From contig JANPWX010000064.1 of NCBI GenBank assembly GCA_024734555.1, positions 513,692 through 577,691 on the forward strand: a stretch of 64,000 bases of DNA. Direction: 5' to 3'. Positions 25,581 to 38,195 of this stretch are shown here, one piece after another (position 1 is the first letter of the stretch; each line of letters starts with the position of its first letter). Position numbers and translations under genes: made by a program. Source of the DNA: Trochalopteron elliotii. Taxonomy: Eukaryota > Chordata > Aves > Passeriformes > Leiothrichidae. The notes below the pieces were generated by a model. The model worked only from the letters and a program-made list of their open reading frames with translations. It did not search any database and was not told where the DNA came from.

Positions 25581-28500
25581 TAAAGTGGTAACGATCAACA
25601 TTCATTTGTACTGACCAAATAACTACAGCTTACACAGGACAGTGAAGAAAAGGCCTGATTTTATATTACACATAATTATGTCTTTCCCAAACTTTCCATA
25701 GACACACTAAAACCACAAAGCTCAGTTCACACCTGTTACATTTGTTTCAGTGCAACTCCAGTAATTCTGCACTGGATGTTGCTGCTGCAAAGTGAATAGA
25801 GCCTGTTATTTGACACATCATCAGGGAACCCTACTTATTGTAACTCCACAGGAATCTCCACAGCTGTTGGAGTGGAAGTGTTTGAGGAAGAGCAACTTTG
25901 GCCTGGACAGTTGCCACCTAATTGCCACTGAAGTCAGAGGATACACCAAAAAGGAAGATGCTCTGGTGTGTAAGGACAGCTTTTTCCTCACAACATTTGT
26001 TAGGAAGCAGGAATTGATACCAAAAATGGAATTTCAATTAAACTATGCCCTTTGTATCCAGCCTGGGGTTGCTCAGGATTATTTGCTATGCATGACATTT
26101 TTAGATCCTTCAAACTGCTAGACTAGAGATAGCTGGCATGGAGAAATAATAAAAATATAAAACTGAATCAGTCTCTTCATTTTTTTTGTTGTTTAAAATT
26201 CAAAAGGCATTTCTGGGCTTACAGTGATTGAGCTCCTTTCTCATAACTTTCACATAACTTTCTCTAGAAAGTTATTTCTACATAAAAAGTCATAGATGGT
26301 AAAACATTGTACAGCAATAACCTGCAGCTAAGTTGTTCTTTATGCCTATTTTCTCTCTTTTGTAACAGTTCACATACTGTGACTGACTCACCATCCCATT
26401 CTAACATAACTACACTTTATCATTTTTAGCCAATAAGGTATAATGCAGTTTTGGATAAAAATCCCATAATACCAAAATACCACGTTTTTAAAAGTAGAAT
26501 CAATCTCAGCCTGCCTTGATTTCTTTTTTTTTTTTTTTTTAAGATTTGAATAACAATACTTGATATAATTTTCAGGAGTTCCAATATATAATTAATTTAC
26601 AATCATATATAGATGTGGATATTTCAAACTGTTAAAAATCTTTATGAAATAATTTCTGGCAAGATATCAATAAAATGGAAGCCTGGAACTTAAGTCCCGA
26701 GTGAGATTCCAGAATGCTAAAATATTCTCTTCAGCACTGAACATTTAAATATATTTTTAACATGCTCTGGGTTTCAAAACAACAGAAAATGGGCAAAGGT
26801 TCAAGCTTCAGATCTGAAGAATGATTTTATATATATAATCAAAATTTTTTTATTATTAAAACTTTCCCAAAAATCGAATCAAAAGTGACTGGTGGTCTTC
26901 CATGACATGAAGCTCTTGCAAAATATTTTTATTAGATGAGCAGGTGCACTGAGAAAATACTGCAAAAGTTTGGTTTAAGTGTGTCCACATGATGAAACCT
27001 GCTGCTTACAGCAGTTTTCTTCTAAAGAGTGAATGATGCTAATATCTGATGTGAGAGTTGACAGTGCATAAAACAATTTGGGCTGCACTGAAATTGCTCT
27101 GCTCCTGTTTCACATGCCTGTCCCAGTAATACAGTCATATTCTTCATTTCACCTTTGCTGTTGGACCCATTTTCTTTCTCTTTCCCTCTAACACTGTTCT
27201 TTTTTTATAGTTTCTTAAGAAACTGTAAATATCAGCCAAGGACAATGGTCCAGAACAGGAGTCATACTTTCCCTCAGCAGATCTGAGGCAGAGTTCTGTG
27301 GGGTGAGCCTGGAAACCTCCCTCCCTGCTGCTGCTCCAGGTGCCAGGGGAGCTGTGGCACTGGGCAGCACTCACCCTGCAGCCCATCCCTGAGGCAGCAG
27401 GACTCCCCCTGTGCCTCTGCACTTCTCAGGGACTGAGGGGCAGGGCAGGCAAATCCAAATTCAGCTCTTTGGCACCAGGGTGTCAGGAACCCACACACAG
27501 CTGAGTGCTGTCTCTACAGGGCTACAAGCAATCTGCACTAAGGGACATTCTCCGTCTTTCTGGTGAAACTGGGCACTTCATACCAAGAGTGAATATTTCA
27601 TGATTCATACATGAATTCAGAACACAAGACTGAAAAAAATACACACAATCAGCAACCTAGAGCATTGCTAATGGATATGGAAGATCCAGCTCTAAGTCCA
27701 TAATTCTCAAAAAGGAGTTGAGGAGTTTTTATGTACATTGCCTCAACTGACATTTTCCTGTATCATTTAAGGAACACAGTATTTCAGGCAGAACTAACAT
27801 TCCCAAGAGCCACAGGGAGATAGACACAGCTTCAGTCACTTGGCAAGTCTGCAGGAGCTTTAAGGTACATATCTGCACCCAGTTCTAGACATAACTGGGT
27901 GAAAATCTCTAAAGTCAGTGGCAAAACTCCCATTTGTATCCATATGGGAAAAGTGTTACAGGAAGGAAGTTAAGTGCTCAGATGAGTAGAAGTTTTACAG
28001 ACTCGGATGTAACAAAGAAAAAAAAAGGTCGTTCTCACCACCACAGAAATTTACAGAAGGCTTGATGCAATCTTCACTCACTATTTAAGCAACTGGTACC
28101 AGTAGCCATGTCTGTCCTAGCTTTGCGTGATGGTTGGTGGCTGTGATCTTACACATGACAGCAATATGTACAAAAAAAAGTTTCAAATTATTGTTAGTAT
28201 TTGTTGAGAATTCATAGGACAAGACAGAAACCCCATGGGCTTCCCTGTGAACAGGTTAAAGTACTCTTGCTGACTGTGGGTATGGGCTTTTCTCTTCATT
28301 TCTATGGTAAAATTAAGATCAGGATGGTTATTAAATTGAAAAAAAATTTCTTCAAATCAGCTTCATGGTAGAAAAAAAAAAGGTAGAAATTGGAGGAGGA
28401 GATATTTTTAGTACAAGAGTAGGTGAAACCATTTCTTTTAATCATAAATTTAGGGAGCCTGAAAAGGGATTTATGTGATTCTGGACCTTGAAATATAGGA

Positions 28501-29170
28501 AAATTGCTCCTATAACAGGTTCAGTCTGCAATTTCCCATCATTTCAGTGTCAGACATAATGCTTAACACTTGGAATTTGTCTCATGCTTACCAAGCAATC
28601 TTCCAGACTAGTGTAAAATTGCCTCATTGGATAAAAGCATTTTTTAAACCAAGATTAAATGTGATCACTTTTCCTAAAAAAGTACATGTTAAGATGAAAT
28701 GTATGACCCTACATTTCTGCATTTTTTAATCTGTTTTTGCAACTGTTTTTGTAAGAACTAAGGTATTTTAGAGGAGAAATAGCATTTTTTAAAATTTTCT
28801 ATATTATGTCCTTAGTTGTATGTGAATTTAATACAGTTTACATGTGTGCATTTGGGCATGTCCATACACATGCACATATGTCTGTGTGTAATATAAAAAA
28901 CTTATAGCAAAAGAATATTCCAATTCCTATTTCAGACATTCAGAAATCAGAAAATGCTAGAAGGGAAGTCGTTGGTGCACCAGCATTAGCTCCCTTATCC
29001 AGATGTAAGAGTACTAATAATACTTTTTTACTTCTTAAATGTTATTTTTCTCCCAATGCTCTTCACAGACACATATAGATTTCTACTAGTTCCACTCATG
29101 CATAAAACACTCTTGTCAGCCTCTCAGAAAACACAAGCATGTACACAAATTATATGACTGTATTATTATT

Positions 29171-29201
<31 letters not shown>

Positions 29202-30117
29202 ACTCAGTTCATACTTCTATCTTCAATTCATACCATACTCATTCAGTTCTTTCAATTAAATTCATATTCATACTCTTATTTAAGCAGGTATTACCATTTT
29301 CCTTTTCACACATGGACAGCCATTTAGAACATAGGAATTAGGAGAGTACAATTATTCCTCCATCAAGTTTCTTTCTCACTTTCTACCTGTCCTTTGGTTG
29401 TCTCCCCAGTTCACAGGTCTGAAATTAATTTTTTGCCATAGTGGTATGAATTACAAAAGTCACAGCTCTGAAGCAGCCAGCCAGAGTGATTGGCTTCATA
29501 GTACTCTAATATATGAAGTGCTCTGTCCTCCAGGCATCTTGCTTACCTTGCTCTCTTTCTCCTTCTTGCACTAAGGGAATTACAACATCTTCCAATTACC
29601 ACTGATGCGTGGATGTATTGTACATATTTCTGACTTGAATATCATTCATTTGGTTTATTATGATTCCTAATTTGCTTTGTTCTAGTAAAAATACAACATA
29701 AAAACCCCAGCACCTACCACAAAGAGTTTACACTAAAAATATACACAGGGAAAGGGAACATATGCACCACCATCAACTACTTTATGTTGAAAGCTACCTA
29801 ATAACACCAAACATACAAGAATGGATAAAACTCCCAATTTCTTCAGATTGCTGTTGTGCTATCTCTCTTCAGAGTTACAATGCTGGTGCTAAAGAAATCC
29901 CTAAGAAGACTTTCCAACAAATCATCTGATGCCATGTTGAATTCAGTGATCCAGAATCTCTTGGGAATATTTCATCCTGGCAAACTGACCTTGGGCCACC
30001 AGAGTTACTGGCCGTGGTGTTGCCTCAGTGGTGGATCAAACTGAAGACTACTGCACGGAACACCTGTCTTGTGGTACATGTAGGAATTTATAATGTCAAC
30101 AATTGTGAACAAACAAA
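25581..30117. other. Intergenic, with one GC-rich islet
   Basis: Mostly AT-rich. At 27240-27510 a GC-rich, CpG-poor islet (cctccctccctgctgctgct) gives open frames on both strands but matches nothing I recognise. A 109-codon plus-strand frame at 25792-26121 reads fairly naturally but has no clear splice context and starts at GTG, so it is not called as a gene. Confidence 0.55.
29161..29201 (+). repeat. (TTA)n/(TTG)n compound microsatellite
   Basis: Four TTA-type units pass into about nine TTG units. Read as protein it gives only a run of Leu. Confidence 0.9.
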
Positions 30118-30450
30118 ATCATAGGACAACTAGGATTGGAAGAGGTCTCAAGAGGTCCGTAGTCCAACTTTCTTCTCAAAGCAGGGTCACCTGTGAGCTC
30201 AGAGCAAGTTCCTTAAGAATTTATCTAGACAATTCTTGAAAAACTCCAGGGCTGAGATAGTGCAACCTTTCTAAGAAGCCCATACCAGTACCTGACTGTC
30301 CTCATGAAAAGATTGCACCTTATATCTAGCCAGAACCTCTCTCACTGCACTTTATGCTCCTTGTCTCTCATCATCCTGCCAAGCACTGCTTTGTACAGAC
30401 TGGCTCACTCTCCTTGACACATTCCCCACACATACTGGCAGGATGCTTTA
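30118..30450 (-). mobile_element. Old CR1 LINE fragment (minus orientation)
   Basis: Diverged but recognisable in CR1 order: atcatagga, ggattggaagaggtctc, agtccaactttcttctc, ctccagggctgagatagtg, cctgactgtcctcatg, tccttgtctctcatcatcc. The terminal repeat is reduced to one copy. Confidence 0.75.
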
Positions 30451-31116
30451 ATGGGCGCCTGAAGAAGCCACTGCTCCTCCAAATAAAGTTGAAGAAAAGT
30501 ACTGTAATTCCTGCACTTTAATAATATTGTCCTGGCTGGAAGTCACCACATAGAGAAGAAATGGTTTGGATTGCTAATGTGATCATCTGTAATAGAAGCT
30601 TCTAAAATAACCTTTATGTAAGTGATACTACATTTTTGAGGGTGAAGGATAACATTTCAAAATGAAAGACCTAAAATTAGGTGCAACATTTAACGAATTC
30701 TAGATTTCTGGAAACTATTAGAGAGATCTGTGGAATGCAGAAATTCCACTCCTTATATTTAGGCAGAACAGAAAATGAGGCCATCTTGAGTTCTTCAAAA
30801 AACTTAACTTTTTGAATGACAGTCCAGAAATCAAATAAAAAGGGGATATCCATCTCCTTTATTAGAATTTTCAACATAGCATTATTTGCTGTGGTTATCA
30901 GTGGTCCATAAAAAACACTCTGGGAAAAAAACCCCAACTTTAATTAATAGGAGAAAAGTAATCTAGTTATGATCACACCTGCCAAGTTTTGCTAGCTAAC
31001 TGGAGATTTGCTGTCATTCATCACTATAGCACTGCACTTCAGGTCTCACCTGGGCATGCCGTTTTTGTGTATATGTAACACTTGGGTTAGACCTCAATTG
31101 AGCAGCAGCACAATAT

Positions 31117-31195
31117 TTATCTTGAAAAAAAAACCAACCAAAAACAACAACAAAACAAAACAAACAAAAAAAACCTAAAAAACCCCAACCTAAAA
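31117..31195 (+). repeat. A-rich, A/C simple sequence
   Basis: Runs of A broken by single or paired C (aaacaacaacaaaacaaaac), low complexity. Confidence 0.75.
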
Positions 31196-31805
31196 ACCTC
31201 TCAGAAAAAGTTTATCAGCTTCAGTAACCACACAAGTCCATGAGTGGTTATTCATTGAGGAGCATGTTACACTACTTTCAGAATAACCACTGTATGTTCC
31301 ACTAATGCTTGGCAATCAGGTAGGAAATATACCCAGGTATCCTGGCATACCAGTGTGTGGCTAGAAGGACTGGCATTCTCTGGCTAAAGGTTCCTGGGTG
31401 TGAAACTAGTCTAGTTCTGCACAGCCTCCCTGCTTGCAACATCACTGCATAAACCACAGTCAGAAGCCAGGGTCTGACTCTGGGAGCAAAGGAGAGCAGC
31501 ATGGAAGAGCAGGGCAGAGGCAGGTATTTCAGAAGATGGCAGAAGATGGAAAATGGTGTTAGTCATACTTAGGAATGCAAGACCTCTTCAGTGGTAGGAG
31601 CAAGAAGCACAGCCACTGCACAGATCAGTGGGTACCCATGCAACATGGAGGCTGCTCAGAGATCAGACAGGCCAAGGACAGAGATCAAATGGCAAAACCA
31701 TGTTCCCTGGCAATGCCATGGAGAACCAGAGCTGGTATAACCCTCATTGGCAGTACCAAAAGAGCACTGATTAGCTGCATCTCAGTAGCTGAAGGTATCT
31801 CATCC

Positions 31806-31824
31806 TTTTTTTTTTTTTTTTTTT
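31806..31824 (+). repeat. Poly-T tract
   Basis: An uninterrupted run of 19 T. Confidence 0.9.
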
Positions 31825-33479
31825 CCAAAATGGTGTGTTGATGACTTCACCTCTGGGATGTGTTGCTGAGATAAGAGCCATGAATTTCAGTGAAAACAGT
31901 ATGTCCTCGATGTCTTTGAAAACTGTGATAGTTTCATCTTAAAACATGAATCATATGTCAGGTATGGCCTGGGTGTAGCTTTGAAGAGAAATGCATGGAA
32001 TAAAGTCAGCAACAGTTGTCTGTTGGTGCTGTACTAGAAGAGCTACCAAAGCCTTGTTCCTTCTGTGATGTTAGCACCAGAGCATCTGCTTTGTCTCTGC
32101 TGTTCCAGCCATGAATCACGCCAAAAACAACATAAAATGGTGTGATTTTCAAATCTGTTGTTAAATAACTGATTGTTTTACTGCCACCATGAGGACACCT
32201 TTAGAAACAATGCTTACATGGCAGCTAGTCCTGAGCTGTGAGAGATCTATGATGTATGTTAATTAAAACTGTTAATTTAAAAAATACATTTTGGCAGCTG
32301 AAAATAAATAAATGTATGAGAGATTTGTTTCCTGAGTTCCTATGGTATGAAATTATAGATGAAAGTCCTTCTCTAAAGGGTGAGAGAATTAATTTAGATT
32401 AAATTATCCTTTCATTTCCTTTTCTAAAACATCAGAAAACTGCCCCAACTGACATTTTTGCCTTTGTGTTGGGGATAACATTAAGAATAATTTTCTATGA
32501 TTGTCTCTTCGACAGGCAAAGAACTCATTTTAATCGATACATCATAAGCTGTTATTACAGCTATTTTCTATCTTAATTCAGCCTGCCCTTCATAATTATG
32601 TGGGTATTTTCCTGGTTTTTAAAGCTCTGGATGGTGGCAGATTTCCACCACCTAGTGGGACAAGTATGTACTGCCTCCTAAAAAGCTTTGTTCAGATTTC
32701 CCCTTAGTGCCTGTTTTAAACCTTCCCATCGTAAGCCCCTTTTACCAGCACTAACTACCAAAGTATTTATTTCTTTTTTCACGAACTGGTGAATGTGCCA
32801 AACTATATAAAACTCTCCTTGAAGGTGTCAGACATTATATACTCCACAAAAAATACATCTCAATATAGAGGAACTCTACGTCCGTGTTTTCAGTTCAGTG
32901 ACTTGTAATGCAAGAGGAAAATTGAAAAACTTCAACAAATTGAGGAAGATCTGCCAATGAATGCCACTGCTTCCCTTCCTCTGCTTCACAGAGACCCCCT
33001 CATCCCCACTCAGGTGTATCCTCAAGTGCAAACTATGCCAAAACCCACTGTATTCTTTCAGGCAATCGTCTGTGTCAGGATGCTCTGTGTTTTAGGCACC
33101 AAGACTGAAATGCCAAATCAAGTCAGGTGAAACTTCCAGAATGGAGAAGGTTAATGAAAGGCAAATGCAATTGCTATTATCACCTCTCTATATTTGTTGT
33201 CAGGAGGTCTTGAACACCTGTGGAGTATCCTCTTCCTTCCCACCTCTTCCAAAGTGAGCAAGATGCTTCCTTTGGTGTTAGAAGGCTCTTTGGCCTTCCT
33301 TTGTCCTAAGAGAAAAAATTAATTTCCAGATCCAGCTTTGATCAGCAGCAAGAGCAGTAGGGTTAAGAAGCTCTCTTCCTTTTACTTCATACAGTTAGAA
33401 CAATGAATCAGAAAAATCCTGTGCCCATTGAACCTAGTAGGATTTTTCCTACTGTTTTCCTGGTGGGGGCGGGAAGAGG

Positions 33480-33600
33480 GGAAATCCAAAACAACAAACT
33501 CAATAAAACCCAAAAAAACCTGCAAACAAAATGAAAACCAAACAAAAAACAACAACAAAACACCCCCACAAAACCAAATCAAACCAAACCAAACCAAATG
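33480..33600 (+). repeat. A/C-rich degenerate repeat ending in (CAAAC)n
   Basis: Almost no T for 120 bases, ending with four copies of aaacc/caaac-type units. Confidence 0.75.
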
Positions 33601-34214
33601 ATGCCGTTTTCTGATTCTTATCACTAGATGCCTCACCCTATTTAGCTTATCCTGACAGTGATTCTTTGAATGTTATCATCATGCAGCTTTTTGCCAGCAC
33701 CTTATTTCCAGCTGTCACTTCATTCATCTCTGTAAAAAATTGAGATCTTCAAAACTCCAGTTAATTTACCATGTAACTTTGGAAGTATGCAAACACACCT
33801 TTGCAGCAGAAAATTTTCCTGAGCATCTAAATAGCCTCTCCTGGCAATAGTGGTCAGTTAGCATCTAGTTCACAATTCACAAATTAGTTGTTTGCACATC
33901 ACTCTGTCCAACAGTACCCAGTCTGCTCAGGTGTTTAGAGCACTTGTGATAAATCATGGGCTACACAGGACAAGAAAAGCAGTGATTGTGTTATTGTCTC
34001 CTCTCCCACTTTGCCCACTATCTTAACAAGAGGCTGCTCAGCTATCCTATGGTAGGCATAAGGAGATTTCAGCTACTGCTTCCTCTTTCCTAGGTGGAGG
34101 CTACAGATCTCAAATTACAAGGCATTTAAATGTAGCTCTCAGTGACTACTGTTAATCTTGCACCATTTACATGGAAAAAATACACTGGAGAAAGAAAATG
34201 TTTAAAGTAGAAGT

Positions 34215-34975
34215 GTTAGCAGTTAGGACTGCACCTGGGGAAGAATAACCCCCTGCAGCAGCACAGGCTGGAGGCTGAGTTGCTGGAAAGTAGCTCTGTG
34301 GAGAAGGACCTGGGGATCCTGTGGACAACAAGCTATCCCTGAGCCAGTAGTGTGCCCTGGGGCCAAGAGGGTCAGTGGTGTCCTGGGGTGCATTAGGAAA
34401 AGTACTGCCAGCAGGACAAGGAAGGTAATGCTACTCCTCTACTCAGACCTAGCGAGGCCTCATCTGGAGTGCTGTGCCCAGTTCTGCACTTCTCAGTACA
34501 AGGGAGAGATGGAGCTCCCAGAGTCCAGTGGAGGGCTACAAAGATGAGTAAGGGACTGAAGCATCACTCTCACAAGGAGAACTGGGGGAGCTGGGCCTGC
34601 TCAGTGTTGAGAAGATATGACTGAGAGGGGACCTCATCAATGTTTATAAGTCTCTGATGGAAGGGTGTCAAGAGGAAGGACCAGGCTCTGCTTGGTGGTG
34701 CCAGACAATGGAACAAGAGGCAATGGACAGAACCTGATGGACAGAAATTACATCTGAATAGGAGGAAGAATTTCTTTACTGTGCAGGTGACTGAGCACTG
34801 GAACAGACTGCCCAAAGAGGCTGTGGATCCTCTCTGACTGGAGATATTCAAGAGCCATCTGGACCCAATCCTGTGCAATGTGCTCTGGGATGACCCTGCT
34901 TGAGCAGGGAGCTTGGATCAGATGACCCTCTGCAGCCTCTTCCAACCTGACCCATTCTGTGATTCTGTGACTTTC
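34215..34975 (+). mobile_element. CR1 LINE, long 3' fragment (plus orientation)
   Basis: Contains the end of the reverse-transcriptase ORF (GVLGCIRKSTASRTRK, LARPHLECCAQF), broken by frameshifts. It then shows the CR1 tail landmarks ggagctgggcctgctcagt, gaccaggctctgcttggtg, and ttccaacctgacccattctg, ending in attctgtgattctgtga. About 760 bp survives of a roughly 4.5-kb element, the usual 5' truncation. Confidence 0.92.
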
Positions 34976-37069
34976 ATATGAAGTTGATGTTTTTGCAGTA
35001 GGAGCAAGAAAACACAGTGCATGAGTAGCTGGCAAGAAATTAACAGCAGGTGAGGAGTGCAGTCTGTGATACTCATAAAATGATCCCCAGGAAGAGGCAA
35101 CTTAATTAGAAATTAGAAACTCCATAGGTTTTTTAGATATCTAACAAAGAACTAGATCTAAAATATGCAACATAAATTGTTGGAAACTACCATAAAGACT
35201 TTTTACTTGTCAAGGACACCTGGAGCTGGCAAGGAGAACCTAGATGGAAAGTTTTCCAAATAATTATTGCATGCCAAGTAATGGTATTACTACTTGCTAT
35301 TCGTAAGTAAAGGATAGAAGACTGTATCAATAGTTTGGGAAAGGTAAGTGTTCCTTCTAATTATACTGTAATACTTTTGTGGTTGCAAAAATGTGAAGAC
35401 TGCTGTCCTTTAAATGGAAAAAGAATTCTCCACTGAGATGCACAGAATCATCATGATATCTACAAATAAGATGCTCCACTTCCTGCCAAGATGGATAGCT
35501 AAATTGACTATAAATACTAGTTACAATTCCTTATATACTAGGATGACAGCTTTAAGGAGACAAGCAAGAGTTTGTCTTAGAAGATTTTAAGCTGCAACAG
35601 GTTTCAATTGCTCAGAACAAAGAAATCAGTCAGATGGCAGCAATCCAGCAAGGACCGAACCCAGACCAGAGATCCCCTAGGAGGAAGTCTGAATACAGAG
35701 GAGACTGCGGTCTCTCAGAAATGAGAGGACTGGCACATTTTGAACAGACCCAGTTCACTTTCTAGTGTGTAACTACTCCTTTCAAGAGCAGAAAGAAGCA
35801 GTTTGTTGACTACTTTGGGATGGCAAGTATTGTATAATATTATCATATTGAGACAGGCAGTGTAGCTATTTCAGTAGGATGATACAAATTCAAACTACAA
35901 ACCCCAGATTTTTATAGAAAGGGAAATGTAGCAAGGGTCCATAAAGCATAATGGAGGACATTCACTGAAGGAATTGGATTTATCATTACTTGCCCTATAG
36001 TGTACTGGGAAGGGTTCTTAAAGTGGCATAAAAAATTCTTCATCTCAAAATGGGTGAATAGATCATGGATATAAAATTGCCCCTTGTATTATGATAATTT
36101 TCCAGAGGGCCTACACCTCCTCCAAATCAATGCATATGCCTAAATGCATGTGCCAAAGCCTCCAGGTCAGCGATTGTCTAACAGGCTTAGCAGTACTTTC
36201 TCCATCAGCATGTGAATGGCCATTCCAGCCACTGGCAAAATCTCACTTTATCACAAATCTTAAGAAAGAAAAAATTATGCTGAATAGACTAGTGCAGATC
36301 CAAGTTAACAAACTCAGAAAACCCAGCTGCCAGGCCTGGCCAATGCCATATGCTGAGCACAGGGCTCCTGCCTTGTCTGTCCCCAGACAGGACTGCATTT
36401 CACATACCCATGGGGCCACATAGACCTTCCCCATGCACACAACAGGCTTCACTGCCCCAAAAATGCCTGTTCCCCACCTCCAAGGTAGGATGAGGTTCCT
36501 CCTGCAACAGTACCTACCCCAGCTGTGCCCCATACATGGCCAAAGCAGATATTTGACAGGTTCATGTTTTCCAGGACTGTCAGACACAATCCTTCTATCT
36601 TTATCTTCCAGTGCAGGCCTCATCTGCCTGCTTGCTTCCTTTCTTGCTTGCTTCCTTCCTTCTTCCTTTCTCTCCTTCCCTCCTCCCTGCGAAGGGGAAT
36701 GTTGAAATGGGGCACATTTCAAAGGTCACTTACATTGCTTAATTCCGTTTTAGATTTGTTTTGATCATGACCCCCCTGGGTGCCCCACTGTAGTCCACAG
36801 CAGAGTAGCTCCAACAGCCCCGGGTAACAGAGTCAGCAGTGATTGGATTGCAAATACTAAAAGCCATACTGACACTAGTATGGTACGTATTATGGTACAT
36901 ATTTACACATCTACTAGATCATATTTCTCTCTCTTCAAGGTAATGTTTTTGACCAGCTGCACTTTTGCCGAGCCTTCTTGCTCTTTCTCCATCTGCAAGC
37001 CTAATGAGTACATGACTTGACAACTTCCATCAAAATAGCAAGAGGCATCTCAAAATTCATTAAAAAGGC
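34976..37069. other. Intergenic, upstream of the CpG island
   Basis: No gene recognised. The 36.1-36.7 kb part is less AT-rich and ends in a pyrimidine tract. Confidence 0.6.
36630..36690 (+). repeat. Degenerate CTT-rich pyrimidine tract
   Basis: ttgcttcctttcttgcttgc leads into ccttccttcttcctttctct. It explains the Lys/Arg/Glu-rich open frame on the other strand. Confidence 0.75.
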
Positions 37070-37480
37070 CTTAGCGCTGCTGGCGGGGAGTTGGAAAAGA
37101 AAGAAGGCGAGAGCCGCTGAAGAAACCCGGCTCCTCAGCCCGCAGACTGACTACCTGGCCAGGGACCTGCTGACCCACAGCCCTGACTCGCTTACCCTCT
37201 CCCCGACTCCCCGACCGCAGCCCTCTGACCCTTCCCTGCCCCTCCCAGTCGCATCGCCCGTGCCAAGGTGGTGCCAAGATGGTGCCAAGGTGTCCTCCGG
37301 GTCCCGCCGCCCCGTCCAGAGGCCGGCGGCGGGCGGTGCTGAGGGCGGTGGAGAGCGGCGTGTTTGCAGCACAGCGCCGGGAATGCTGCTCTGGCCGGGG
37401 CCTGCCGCCCCCTCTGCACGGGTGCCTGAATAAAGGCTGCAGGCTGCTTCTTGCGGAAGACACGGAACACGTGAACAGCG
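37070..37480. promoter_or_regulatory. CpG-rich island
   Basis: This stretch is markedly GC-rich with many CG dinucleotides (for example gccggcggcgggcggtgct and cgggtcccgccgccccgtc) inside otherwise AT-rich, CpG-poor DNA. Such islands usually mark vertebrate promoters. It is too far from LSMEM1 or IFRD1 (which are on the minus strand with 5' ends further right) to be their start. The likeliest user is the open frame just to its right, or an unseen leftward transcript. No TATA box was identified. Confidence 0.6.
37260..37292 (+). repeat. 11-bp tandem triplication inside the CpG island
   Basis: Three near-identical copies of gtgccaaggtg / gtgccaagatg / gtgccaaggtg lie head to tail. The ATG that opens the frame at 37279 lies inside the second copy. 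Confidence 0.7.
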
Positions 37481-37923
37481 TTAGGGAAGAGCTTTCAAAT
37501 TTCAGAGGCTTTCCATTTTTATCGGTTTATCTCGACGTGTTGTCAGTACCACCCTTCCTCGATGAGAAGGCCTTAAGTGAATCCGTCAGTATTTTATTTA
37601 TAGGTGCTGAATCAGTTCCCTGGATTTCATTCACTCCCCGTGCACTTCAGCAAGCTGACTCGGTGCCCATAGCTGGGAATCCTCCTGCTGCAGATTTTTG
37701 TATGAAGCTGAACGCAGTTTCAGGCCAGGTCCTAAACACTGGGACCTCAGGGAGCTGGAGCATTGATTTGTCATATCCATGCAAGAAGTGCAACCTAAAA
37801 CTGTTTCAGATCAAAACGGCAGCCCAAGCACACCAATCTGAATGCATGAAAAGACATAGAATCCATGTCATACCTTCTGTTAAAAAAACCACTACAAATA
37901 TTTTTGTTATTGCCTACATATAG
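37279..37923 (+). CDS. Unrecognised open frame downstream of the CpG island, with a C2HC finger-like motif
   Basis: A 214-residue open frame starting at an ATG inside the CpG island. I do not recognise the protein. Residues 1-65 are Arg/Pro/Ala-rich, as expected of GC-rich DNA. Beyond that the composition is ordinary and free of low complexity: VNSVREELSNFRGFPFLSVY, SVPWISFTPRALQQADSVPI. Near residue 180 it has CKKCNLKLFQIKTAAQAHQS followed by EC, a Cys-x2-Cys-x13-His-x3-Cys pattern like UBZ4/C2HC fingers. The frame ends at a TAG supplied by the CR1 element that begins there, so the true C-terminus or splice donor is unclear. It may be a real exon, a decayed gene, or chance. Confidence 0.3.
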   Translation: MVPRCPPGPAAPSRGRRRAVLRAVESGVFAAQRRECCSGRGLPPPLHGCLNKGCRLLLAEDTEHVNSVREELSNFRGFPFLSVYLDVLSVPPFLDEKALSESVSILFIGAESVPWISFTPRALQQADSVPIAGNPPAADFCMKLNAVSGQVLNTGTSGSWSIDLSYPCKKCNLKLFQIKTAAQAHQSECMKRHRIHVIPSVKKTTTNIFVIAYI

Positions 37924-38195
37924 AATCATAGAATCATGGCATGCTTTGGATTGGAAGGAATTTTACAGATCATCTAGTTCCAACCCCCTACCATGGACCA
38001 GGTTGCTCAATACCCCTTCCAGCCTGGCCTTGAACTCTGTCAGGGATGGGGCATCCACAACCTCCCTGGGCAACCTGTTCCTGTGCCTCACCACCACCCT
38101 CACAGTAAAGGATTTCTTCTGTATATCTAACCTAAATTTTCTCTTTTCAGTTTGAACCCATTACTCATTGTCCTATCACCTTAATTCATGACGAA
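37921..38195 (-). mobile_element. CR1 LINE 3' fragment (minus orientation)
   Basis: The sequence begins tagaatcatagaatcatgg, the reverse complement of the direct repeat that ends CR1 elements. It continues with the conserved reverse-complement 3' segment: gatcatctagttccaaccc, ggttgctcaata, cagcctggccttgaactctg, gggatggggcatccacaac, and ctgtgcctcaccacc. It is little diverged, so a fairly young copy. It interrupts the plus-strand open frame ending at 37923. Confidence 0.93.

Larger units (their letters stand above)
30451..34214. other. Intergenic, no gene seen
   Basis: Contains the simple-sequence tracts listed separately and nothing else recognised. Confidence 0.65.

Noticed and set aside
29139..29327. 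Plus-strand frame with a poly-Leu segment resembling a signal peptide
   Set aside because: The Leu run is a TTG microsatellite and the rest is AT-rich noise.
34570..35100. Minus-strand open frames of 60-102 codons
   Set aside because: They lie largely antisense to the plus-oriented CR1 element, which explains them.
36243..36722. 159-residue minus-strand open frame
   Set aside because: Its N-terminal part is the reverse of a pyrimidine tract and the rest shows no family likeness or splice context.
37071..37470. Several minus-strand open frames across the CpG island
   Set aside because: GC-rich DNA has few stop codons; the Arg/Pro/Gly-rich peptides look like chance frames.
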